From CAYPZL01 sp964415045 (GTDB taxonomy: Bacteria; Planctomycetota; Phycisphaerae; Sedimentisphaerales; Anaerobacaceae): a stretch of 15,908 nucleotides of DNA. Both the position numbers and the translations under genes were made by a program. Of this stretch, positions 1-6,605 are shown piece by piece. The notes under the pieces were generated by a model. The model was not told the DNA's origin. It saw only the letters and a program-made list of their open reading frames with translations, and ran no database searches. The stretch's first letter is position 1; every line of letters begins with the position of its first letter. The DNA lies in the NCBI GenBank assembly GCA_964415045.1, contig CAYPZL010000136.1, positions 1-15,908 on the forward strand, read 5' to 3'.

Positions 1-3000
1 TGAGATCGATCGTCTCGACGCCGATGTTGGTCAGCTCGACGTACTCGGTATTCGGGTCGTCGGGACTGCCGGTATCAGCCGGATGATACATGACCTCACT
101 GATCCGCACACTCTCAGCCACGGGCCCCACGGCAAACACCGCCTCGTTCAAGGCGCTCCACGTGCCGCCGCTCAGGACCCGGGCCTTCACGCAACGGGTG
201 GCGTCCAACGTCACGGGGCCCGTATACGCCCGTGCCTGGGGGTTCACATCGGCTGGCGTGCCTCCCGCCGTTAGTTCCAGCTCGACGGAGATGAGAAAGT
301 CCGAGCTCGTGGGCGAGCGATTCAATCCGTGAATGGCCAGCAAATTTTCGCCTCGCTGGAGATTCTTCATGAATGCCGAGACGTCGATCTCCTCGAACTG
401 GCTGGCCTGGGGATCGGAGTGGCTTGAGGTGGCGCGTGAATCCCAGGAGGGCTTGCCCTCGAAATTCCGCCGGGCGATTTCGGTGCCGTTGAGATAGGCG
501 ACGAAGCCGTCGTCGTAGCGCAGACGCAGGGTCATGGCGTCCCAGTCGTCGAGCACGCGGTCGAAGGGGAAGGGGATGCGGATGTAGCAGGACGTGTTGC
601 CCTCGTACATAAGATCATGCACGTCGATGCTGATGAAGCCCTCGTAGCCGGCGGATCTTTCGTATCCGACGCCTCCGGGGGCGCCCGCGACGGGCAGCCA
701 GGTCGAGTCGTCGAACGGCTCGCCGCCGCGCCAGTCGCCGGCGACGGGTTCTGCGGGCACGAGCACGCGCTTGGATGCATCCTCGGATACGAGGGTGCGG
801 GTGGTGCTGTCGTTCTGGGCTGTCTGCGGGGCGCGAGGGTCGGAGCCATCGAGCGTGAACCAGATCGCGCCGCTCGGCGCGCTCATGCTCAGGTTGAATC
901 CGGCGCCGACGGCGCCACCGTGCAGGTTGAAGCTCGGGGCCTCGACGTTTGGATAGAGGTTGCGGGCACGGAGCTGGCCGAGGACGATTCCGGGCCGTTG
1001 CGGGAAGTACTCGTTGCAGAGAAAGTCGAGTTCGGTCTGCCACTCCTCGTCGGGGGTATAAGGGTTGTTGGTTCGCTTGGCGTCGCCCCAGCGCGCGGCC
1101 TCGGCCACCAGCGCGAGGCGAATCTCCTCGGCCCGTTGGAGCCACCGGTCCCGGCCGCTGTCTGTGGTCAAGGCGCCGCCGTTGAAGAAATGCCGATGCA
1201 CGTGGTCGGCGAACAGCATGCGATAGTCGGGGTTGGCCGTCAGTCGCTGGTGCACGCGCGTCGGCTGGTTGGAGTTGTTCTTGCCGGTGACGTTTTCGTT
1301 GATGTTAAGGAAAGTTCTCTCGGAGTCCCAGGTGAAGAACCGGAAGCCCGCCCCCGGCGCGCGCCGGCGTCCACCGTACCAGTTATTATGGTCCCAGTCC
1401 ACGTTACCGGCAAAGAAGTTGACCAGCATGAAGTCGATCAGGTTGGGGATGTCCATGTACTCCTGAATGCGGGCGTAGGCGTCGGCTGAAGCGACCCCGG
1501 CGTTGGCGATGGCCATCATGGCGTTCCACGCTTGGCGGTCGCCGGCCACGGTCAGGTTCTTGTGCTTGACGACGTCGTATTCCTCTTTTTCCCCTCCGAG
1601 GTGCTCGGCGAAGAAGGAGGCGTTGGGCCGCTCGATGATGTGATAGAGTCCCCAGTACAGGCCGTTGAGGTACACGTGGGCGTACGTTTGCCCCGGCGCC
1701 AGGCGGCCCATCGCATACTGGGTGTCGCGGGACCATTGGTCGCGGATGTACTGGGCCTCGATCTGCTGCTTGGTGTTCGGGTGATACCACGAGTCGCCGT
1801 TGCCGCCCCGCAGGTGGATCGAGTCGAAGCGTTCGACCGGCCAGCCTTCGAACAGGGGGAACTCCAGCTTGGGTGCGCCGTAGGCGCTTTTGAAGAGCAG
1901 ACGCAGATTGTGCTTGGGCCGACTGGGACTGCTGCTGGCGGAACCCTGGATTTTCATTCCCGCGTTGACGTGGATTTCCGGGCCGTCGCCCGGGTCGATG
2001 ATCTCCACCGATACGGGGCGCTCCCACTCGTCTCCTTCTTCCTGGGAGTTGACGTAGATGCCCCGGGTGGAGCCGAACATGTCCACGGGGTCGAACGTCA
2101 GCGAGATCGTCCGGTGCGTCAGAAGCGCGTCTTTGATGACATCTTTGTAGCGGGGGTCGTTGACGATGTCGGGGTCCATCGCATAGTCGGCGGGGCTCTC
2201 GCCCCAGGTTCGGGGGAAGCCGGCCGGGTAGAGAGGCTGATGCACGACGTCGTCGAGAAAGATGTAGGTGTGCGTGCGGATGGGTGAATCCGCCCAGCCC
2301 GGCTTGATCGCTTTGGCGCGGAGGCACGTGGTGCTCGTGATTTCGATGGGACCGGTATAGGGGTCTCCGGTGATGGTCCGCGGCAGCATCTCGTAGGGCT
2401 CGCTGCCGTCGGTGGTGTACCAGATCGTCGCTCCTTCCGTGTCGGTCGCGAGCGTGACGAGGAAGGGCCGGTCGTAGAAGCCCCGGTCGTGGCTGAACTC
2501 GACGTCGGCGACGAAGCCCTCGAACACGCTGACGTTCGCCTGGCCCGGCGTGGGTTGGGCCATGAACTGCCAGGTGTCGTTGGCGTCCGGGTAGCGGCCG
2601 AAGGAGATGTTCGGCTTCTGCTGCGTCAGCGTCACCGCGTCGATCAGCGTACTTCCGTCGGCGTCGAAAATCGCTATCGGCTCGCCGGCGGCGGAGATGC
2701 TGAATCCGGCGTGCAGGCCCGGATCGCCGGTGTCCCCGTCGGCCCAGATGAGGAGGTAACCGCCGGCTGCAACCGTGGTCAGCCCGGGGCGGTCCGAAGG
2801 GACGCGCCACCGGGTCGGTTCCTCCAGGTCGTCCGTGAGGTACAGGCCCGCCAGGTCAACCGGATCGGCACCGGCGTTGTAAACCTCGATCCAGTCGTCA
2901 TACTGGCCCTGGGGGGCCGCCCGCACGCTGCTGTTGGAAGCCATGACCTCATTGATCACCACGGCGCCGGGCGTCGGAGACGCCAGGCAAACGCCACACA

Positions 3001-3034
3001 AAAACAGGGCCACAACCGTCTTCGAGTTGGACAT
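1..3034 (-). CDS. Secreted CotH-kinase / lamin-tail-domain multidomain protein (partial, C-terminus beyond the left edge)
   Basis: The reading frame is open from 3034 to the left edge, giving 1011 visible residues and no stop. The first ~24 residues (MSNSKTVVALFLCG...) form a signal peptide, so the product is exported. A first lamin-tail domain (~25-155, with VVINEVMASNS and DDWIEVYNAG) is followed by a chitobiase C-terminal-type beta-sandwich (~175-255, IWYTTDGSEP). A CotH-like kinase fold follows (~285-600, with YWGLYHIIERP, VDWDHNN at 545-551 and FFTWDSERTF around D570, a likely metal ligand). A second beta-sandwich (IWFTLDGSDPR) seems interrupted by a galactose-binding-like segment (~762-917) before resuming, and a second lamin-tail domain (VRISEVMYHP) begins at ~976. 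The start at 3034 is preferred because GTGAGGA lies 9 bases upstream; an in-frame ATG at 3043 has no usable site. CotH enzymes phosphorylate proteins, but the substrate here is unknown. Extracellular surface attachment or scaffolding is inferred. Confidence 0.9.
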   Translation of the reverse strand, partial: MSNSKTVVALFLCGVCLASPTPGAVVINEVMASNSSVRAAPQGQYDDWIEVYNAGADPVDLAGLYLTDDLEEPTRWRVPSDRPGLTTVAAGGYLLIWADGDTGDPGLHAGFSISAAGEPIAIFDADGSTLIDAVTLTQQKPNISFGRYPDANDTWQFMAQPTPGQANVSVFEGFVADVEFSHDRGFYDRPFLVTLATDTEGATIWYTTDGSEPYEMLPRTITGDPYTGPIEITSTTCLRAKAIKPGWADSPIRTHTYIFLDDVVHQPLYPAGFPRTWGESPADYAMDPDIVNDPRYKDVIKDALLTHRTISLTFDPVDMFGSTRGIYVNSQEEGDEWERPVSVEIIDPGDGPEIHVNAGMKIQGSASSSPSRPKHNLRLLFKSAYGAPKLEFPLFEGWPVERFDSIHLRGGNGDSWYHPNTKQQIEAQYIRDQWSRDTQYAMGRLAPGQTYAHVYLNGLYWGLYHIIERPNASFFAEHLGGEKEEYDVVKHKNLTVAGDRQAWNAMMAIANAGVASADAYARIQEYMDIPNLIDFMLVNFFAGNVDWDHNNWYGGRRRAPGAGFRFFTWDSERTFLNINENVTGKNNSNQPTRVHQRLTANPDYRMLFADHVHRHFFNGGALTTDSGRDRWLQRAEEIRLALVAEAARWGDAKRTNNPYTPDEEWQTELDFLCNEYFPQRPGIVLGQLRARNLYPNVEAPSFNLHGGAVGAGFNLSMSAPSGAIWFTLDGSDPRAPQTAQNDSTTRTLVSEDASKRVLVPAEPVAGDWRGGEPFDDSTWLPVAGAPGGVGYERSAGYEGFISIDVHDLMYEGNTSCYIRIPFPFDRVLDDWDAMTLRLRYDDGFVAYLNGTEIARRNFEGKPSWDSRATSSHSDPQASQFEEIDVSAFMKNLQRGENLLAIHGLNRSPTSSDFLISVELELTAGGTPADVNPQARAYTGPVTLDATRCVKARVLSGGTWSALNEAVFAVGPVAESVRISEVMYHPADTGSPDDPNTEYVELTNIGVETIDL

Positions 3035-3141
3035 CGCTGCCATTCCTCACTCCGCCGAGACAGTGCATGGTATCAGCACAGGCCAAAGCCTATCCTGCAC
3101 CTTGGTTTCGATGCGCGAAAACCGGCGTCCACGTCACCCCG

Positions 3142-3171
3142 ATTGTAGCAAAAACCGATCCGTCAGGTCAA
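3142..3171 (-). promoter_or_regulatory. Sigma70-type promoter for the CotH/lamin-tail gene
   Basis: On the minus strand TTGACC (3171-3166), an 18-base spacer and TACAAT (3147-3142) form a good -35/-10 pair, with TG one base before the -10 (extended -10). Transcription would start near 3135, leaving a leader of about 100 bases before the ATG at 3034. The -35 box overlaps the TGA stop of the upstream 48-residue ORF. This is pattern matching only. Confidence 0.6.
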
Positions 3172-3314
3172 TGCTCTTGTGTTGACGGTCCGGGTAGGAG
3201 TGTTTCGTAGATTTCGTAGCCTGTTTTTTGCATACCGAGGGCGGCGTAGGCGGATTGGGCGATGGCGTCGGCATCGCTCGCTTCGGCACGTCTGACGAGA
3301 ATGTTGTCTTTCAT
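3168..3314 (-). CDS. 48-residue ORF translationally coupled to the CinA-domain gene; possible GNAT-like N-terminal fragment
   Basis: A 48-residue ORF starts at an ATG whose last two bases and the next A make the TGA stop of the upstream CinA-domain gene (ATGA overlap), a typical arrangement for translational coupling. The N-terminus (ILVRRAEASDADAIAQ) resembles the first strand and helix of GNAT acetyltransferases, but the protein ends long before an acetyl-CoA site could form. It has no signal peptide or membrane segment. It may be a genuine small protein or the remnant of a truncated acetyltransferase. The function is unknown. The overlap is the main reason to think it is translated; no independent Shine-Dalgarno site is evident. 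Confidence 0.45.
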   Translation of the reverse strand: MKDNILVRRAEASDADAIAQSAYAALGMQKTGYEIYETLLPGPSTQEH

Positions 3315-3916
3315 GGATGCCTCTGCGGCAGTGGGCGGGGCGTCGCCTTCGGCTGCAATTCGCGGGGCGGGCCCGGCAGCGCGACGATCACGGTCTGCGG
3401 CGCTTCGAAGACGAGCCCGACCGCCGTGCCGTGGGAATTCTCGAGGTAGGTTCCGCGCGTCGGCACGCGGGTCTGGCGGCGCAGATTCGCGCGGAGTCGG
3501 TCCGGCGGGACGCCGAAGCGCTGCGCCATTCGCTTGAGCACGTCGCGGTGCTCGGCCAGCGCGATCCCGGTGAAATCTGAGAGCGCCTCGCGGGTAACAT
3601 CGTTGTCGGTCGGCCCCAGACCCCCGGTGACAATCACGAGAGGGGCCTTGTCCGCGGCGAAACGAAGCGCCTCTTTGAGATCGCGGCGGTTGTCGTCGAC
3701 GCACATCGCCCCGACGCAGTGCAGGCCCAGCGGACGCAGCGTGCGGGTCAGAAAATAGGTGTGCCCGTCGGCGTAGACGCCGGAGAGCAGCTCGTTGCCC
3801 GTGACGACGATCGCGTAGCGGGTCGCCGGCGCTGCAGGCCCGCGTGCGCCCGCCGCCGGCTGGGGCGACGCCAGCAACAGCGTAGCGAGCCAGGTTATCG
3901 CCTTCTGTCCGATCAT
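3311..3916 (-). CDS. Exported stand-alone CinA N-terminal (MoCF/molybdopterin-binding-like) domain protein
   Basis: This 201-residue protein begins with a hydrophobic signal peptide (MIGQKAITWLATLLLASP, ~1-24). A MoCF/CinA-N domain follows: VVTGNELLSG (37-46), VDDNRRDL (73-80), the TGGLGPTDND nucleotide/cofactor loop (97-106), LENSHGTAVGL (158-168) and LPGPPREL (180-187). Full CinA proteins add a KH-like region and a C-terminal NMN deamidase domain. Here the protein stops ~14 residues after the PGPP motif, so the deamidase is absent. Cytoplasmic MoaB/Mog/CinA proteins lack signal peptides, so an exported form is odd and its substrate is unknown. The start at 3916 has GGAG 8 bases upstream; an earlier in-frame ATG at 3988 would bury the signal sequence. 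A weak promoter-like pair, TTGACT (3988-3983) and TACCAC (3965-3960), lies upstream. The next ORF overlaps by 4 bases. Confidence 0.82.
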   Translation of the reverse strand: MIGQKAITWLATLLLASPQPAAGARGPAAPATRYAIVVTGNELLSGVYADGHTYFLTRTLRPLGLHCVGAMCVDDNRRDLKEALRFAADKAPLVIVTGGLGPTDNDVTREALSDFTGIALAEHRDVLKRMAQRFGVPPDRLRANLRRQTRVPTRGTYLENSHGTAVGLVFEAPQTVIVALPGPPRELQPKATPRPLPQRHP

Positions 3917-4031
3917 GTCAACCACTCCATAAATCAGCGGAAGCTCATCACCGGCAACAGTGGTACGTCGGGCCACGCAGATAGTCAATCATTTTGACCG
4001 TCGCCGGCGAGCGCTCGAATGCAGATGGCCT

Positions 4032-4059
4032 TTGACAAGGGTCGGGATTGACATAGAAT
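4032..4059 (+). promoter_or_regulatory. Near-consensus sigma70 promoter of the oxidoreductase-DUF6807-sulfatase operon
   Basis: A perfect TTGACA (4032-4037), a 16-base spacer and TAGAAT (4054-4059, 5 of 6 consensus bases) point to the oxidoreductase gene. The start site would fall near 4066, giving a leader of about 90 bases. A second TTGACA occurs at 4048-4053 but has no well-placed -10 box. Confidence 0.65.
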
Positions 4060-4106
4060 GGGGTCGTGCTGGACACGCGTTACCATCCTGTTGTGGAAGA
4101 CGAAGG

Positions 4107-4140
4107 ACGGAGGCAGATAACCTCCGTGCAGTTCTTTTTT
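4107..4140 (+). promoter_or_regulatory. Terminator-like hairpin with T-run in the operon leader (candidate attenuator)
   Basis: ACGGAGG (4107-4113) and CCTCCGT (4121-4127) form a perfect 7-bp stem around a 7-base loop. After GCAG comes TTCTTTTTT (4132-4140). On the plus strand this resembles an intrinsic terminator, yet no plus-strand gene ends upstream. It sits between the promoter at 4032-4059 and the Shine-Dalgarno site at 4146-4151, so it can only act on the leader of the operon. The CCTCC arm could alternatively pair with part of GAGGAG in the ribosome binding site. Attenuation or translational switching is inferred. Confidence 0.5.
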
Positions 4141-4156
4141 CTGGCGAGGAGAAACG

Positions 4157-5614
4157 ATGACAAATGAGATGACGTTGTCTTCCCGGCGTGAATTTCTCAG
4201 GACGACGGTGGCGGGCGCAGCGGCGCTGGCTTTGCCGGCGTCGCGGGTGCTGGGCACTAATGAGGACGTTCGCGTGGCGGTGATTGGCATCGGCGGCAAG
4301 GGGCGCCAGCATGCCCGCGTGTTTTCGCAATTGCCCGGCGTGCGCCTGGTGGCGATGTGCGACGTGGACCCCGAGCGGCTGGCCGAGCGGATCGAGGGTT
4401 TTGACGGTGTGGACTCCTGCACGGACCCGCGCCGCATCCTGGAGCGCCGGGACGTGGATGCGGTCGTTATCGCCACGCCCGACCACTGGCATGCTCTGCT
4501 GGCGATCTGGGCCTGCCAGGCGGGCAAGGACGTGTACGTCGAGAAGCCTGTCTCGCACAACATCCGGGAGGGGCACAAAATCATCGAGGCGGCCCGGAAG
4601 TACAACCGCATCGTGCAGGCGGGCACCCAGTACCGTTCTGATGAGGGGCTCGCCGAAGCCGCCCACTATATCCACGAAGGCAATCTCGGCAAGGTGCTCT
4701 GGGGACATGTGCCGTGGTACGAACGGCGGGGCAGCATCGGCAAGGTGGCCCCGCACACGCCCGACTGGCTCGACTACGATCTCTACTGCGGTCCGGCCCC
4801 GGTCAAACCGTTGCGCCGCAAGAAGCTGCACTACGACTGGCACTGGGTCTGGTCGACCGGGACCGGCGATCTGGGCAACAGCGGGATTCACGCCTTCGAC
4901 GTCTGCCGCTGGTTCGCCGGCTACGAGGGCCTGCCGCCGCGTGCGATCTGCATCGGCGGGCGGTTCGGCGTCGACGACGCGGGCGAGACGCCCAACACGC
5001 AGTTGACGGTCCTGGACTACAAGCCCGCGCCGATTTTCATCGAGAATCGCAACCTGCCCGTCAAGAAGGGCGACAAGGCGATGGATCATTTCCGCGGCAT
5101 ACGCGAGGGCGTCGTCCTGCAATGCGAGAATGGCTACTTCGCGGGCTTTCGCGGCGGGGGCTGGGCCTATGACAACCAGGGCAAGAAGATCCGACAGTTC
5201 AAAGGCGACGGCGGCGGCGCCCACCAGGCGAATTTTATTCGCGCGGTGCGCGAGCGCAACGCCGGCCTGCTGAACGCCCCGATAGAGAAAGGCCATGTAT
5301 CCTCGGCCGCCTGTCACCTGGGAAATCTCTCGTATCGCCTGGCCGCGGGCGCGACGCCCGCACGGCTGCAGGAGCTCACGCGTGACTTCAAGCAGGTCGG
5401 CCGGACGCTGGATGCTCTCGCAAGGCACCTGCGGGCCAACGAGGTCAGCCTGGCCGAGACGCCGATGGCATTGGGGCCCTGGCTGGCGGTCGACGCGGAC
5501 ACCGAAGAGATCGCCGGTGTCACGGGAAGCGATCTGCCCGATGTTGTGGCAGAGGCCCGTCGTTTGGCACATGGTTCGTATCGCCGGCCCTTTGTCGTTC
5601 CGGAACGTGTATGA
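4157..5614 (+). CDS. Tat-exported Gfo/Idh/MocA-family NAD(P)-dependent oxidoreductase
   Basis: The 485-residue product opens with a twin-arginine signal (SRREFLR at 9-15, then AALALPASRVLG), so it is probably exported folded with its cofactor. A Rossmann domain follows, with GIGGKG (44-49), CDVDPERL (68-75), ATPDHWH (106-112) and the family's EKPVSHN motif (129-135). The C-terminal alpha/beta domain carries GIHAFDVCRW, where H245 and D248 match the usual catalytic H..D pair. Family members oxidise, epimerise or rearrange sugars. The specific sugar cannot be read from sequence, and a GH109-like glycosidase using NAD is an alternative. GAGGAGA lies 5 bases before the ATG. It is the first gene of an operon with the DUF6807 and sulfatase genes, which suggests work on sugars released from a sulfated glycan. 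Confidence 0.92.
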   Translation: MTNEMTLSSRREFLRTTVAGAAALALPASRVLGTNEDVRVAVIGIGGKGRQHARVFSQLPGVRLVAMCDVDPERLAERIEGFDGVDSCTDPRRILERRDVDAVVIATPDHWHALLAIWACQAGKDVYVEKPVSHNIREGHKIIEAARKYNRIVQAGTQYRSDEGLAEAAHYIHEGNLGKVLWGHVPWYERRGSIGKVAPHTPDWLDYDLYCGPAPVKPLRRKKLHYDWHWVWSTGTGDLGNSGIHAFDVCRWFAGYEGLPPRAICIGGRFGVDDAGETPNTQLTVLDYKPAPIFIENRNLPVKKGDKAMDHFRGIREGVVLQCENGYFAGFRGGGWAYDNQGKKIRQFKGDGGGAHQANFIRAVRERNAGLLNAPIEKGHVSSAACHLGNLSYRLAAGATPARLQELTRDFKQVGRTLDALARHLRANEVSLAETPMALGPWLAVDADTEEIAGVTGSDLPDVVAEARRLAHGSYRRPFVVPERV

Positions 5615-5655
5615 AACCGGCCGGACGCGCCCCGAGCCGGTGGGAGGATGTTTCC

Positions 5656-6600
5656 ATGAGGTACCGGATCATACTATTGCTGGTGACCGTCGCTTTGCAG
5701 AGTTTGTCCCTGGCAGGGGCGTCGGGCGAGATTGCCTTCGAGCCCGAGCCCGGCGCGATCGTGATTCGCGCCGACGGCAAGCCGCTGGCGACGTACGTCT
5801 ATGAGGATCGTAAGATTCTCCGCCCGTATTTCAAGGACCTGCACGCGCCGAACGGCGCTGCGGTCACGCGAAATCACCCGCCGAAGGAGGGGATCGACCC
5901 GGACGATCATGCGACTATGCACCCGGGCCTGTTTTTGGCCTTTGGCGATCTGGGTGGGGCGGACTTCTGGCGCAACAAAGCGAAGGTGGAGCACGCCGGT
6001 TTCGTCGAGGCGCCGTGCGTGGAGAAGGGCGCGGGTCGTTTCGCGGTTCGCAACCGGTACGTGGCCGAAGGGCGGGTGGTCTGTGAAGAGATCTGTGCCT
6101 ACCGCTTCATGATCCAGCCGGCCGGCTTTCTGTTGCTCTGGGATTCGACGTTTCAATCGGATCGGTCGTCTTTCAGCTTCGGCGATCAGGAAGAGATGGG
6201 CCTGGGCGTTCGCGTCGCCACGTCGATCCGGGTCAAAACGGGCAAGGGCGGGCGCATCCTGGATTCGCAGGGCCGCCGGAACGAGAAGGCCATTTGGGGA
6301 CACACGGCCGCCTGGTGCGACTACAGCGGGCCGGCCGCCGACGCCTTCGCGGGCGTCGCGATCCTGCCCGATCCCACCAACTTCCGACCCTGCTGGTGGC
6401 ACGTGCGCGACTACGGGGTCATGGTGGCCAATCCGTTCGGACGCCACGCCTTCGGCAAGGGCGAGAAGAGCCAGGTCATCGTCAAACGCGGCGAGTCGTT
6501 TCGCTTGCGCTTCGGCATTCTGATCCACGCCGGCGCGAGGGAAGACAGCGTCGATCTGCAGCGGGCATACGAGGCAGTAAGAGATTTGTTTCGGAGATAG
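5656..6600 (+). CDS. Exported DUF6807 / PmoA-family protein
   Basis: The 314-residue protein has a signal peptide (MRYRIILLLVTVALQSLSLA) and the pattern of the DUF6807 family, labelled 'methane oxygenase PmoA' in databases. Visible marks are RPYF (56-59), VTRNHPP (70-76), DHATMHPG (84-91) and GADFW (101-105), plus a beta-rich C-terminal half with WWHVRDYGVMVANPFG. The PmoA label does not imply methane oxidation here; these proteins are common next to Gfo/Idh oxidoreductases and sulfatases in polysaccharide-degrading Planctomycetota. A beta-sandwich carbohydrate-related role is inferred, with no established reaction. The start at 5656 is chosen for GGAGG 8 bases upstream and the signal peptide. 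An ATG at 5611 overlapping the previous stop (ATGA) would add 15 residues ahead of the signal and is less likely. It ends 5 bases before the sulfatase start. Confidence 0.85.
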   Translation: MRYRIILLLVTVALQSLSLAGASGEIAFEPEPGAIVIRADGKPLATYVYEDRKILRPYFKDLHAPNGAAVTRNHPPKEGIDPDDHATMHPGLFLAFGDLGGADFWRNKAKVEHAGFVEAPCVEKGAGRFAVRNRYVAEGRVVCEEICAYRFMIQPAGFLLLWDSTFQSDRSSFSFGDQEEMGLGVRVATSIRVKTGKGGRILDSQGRRNEKAIWGHTAAWCDYSGPAADAFAGVAILPDPTNFRPCWWHVRDYGVMVANPFGRHAFGKGEKSQVIVKRGESFRLRFGILIHAGAREDSVDLQRAYEAVRDLFRR

Positions 6601-6605
6601 GACGA

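Noticed and set aside
1404..2810. Long minus-strand open frame (468 codons) within the CotH gene
   Set aside because: It is a different frame of the CotH/lamin-tail gene, Arg/Pro/His-rich with no recognisable domain, as expected for GC-rich shadow frames.
3311..3916. Frameshifted full-length CinA
   Set aside because: The frames downstream of 3311 show no KH-like or deamidase motifs, so the short form seems genuine rather than a broken full-length gene.
3989..5572. 527-codon minus-strand frame opposite the oxidoreductase
   Set aside because: Antisense to a clear Gfo/Idh/MocA gene; codon-mirror artefact without any family motif.
5656..6600. Methane oxidation gene, by the database name PmoA
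   Set aside because: The family name is misleading; this is a soluble exported DUF6807 protein, not a particulate methane monooxygenase subunit, and it sits in a sugar-degradation operon.
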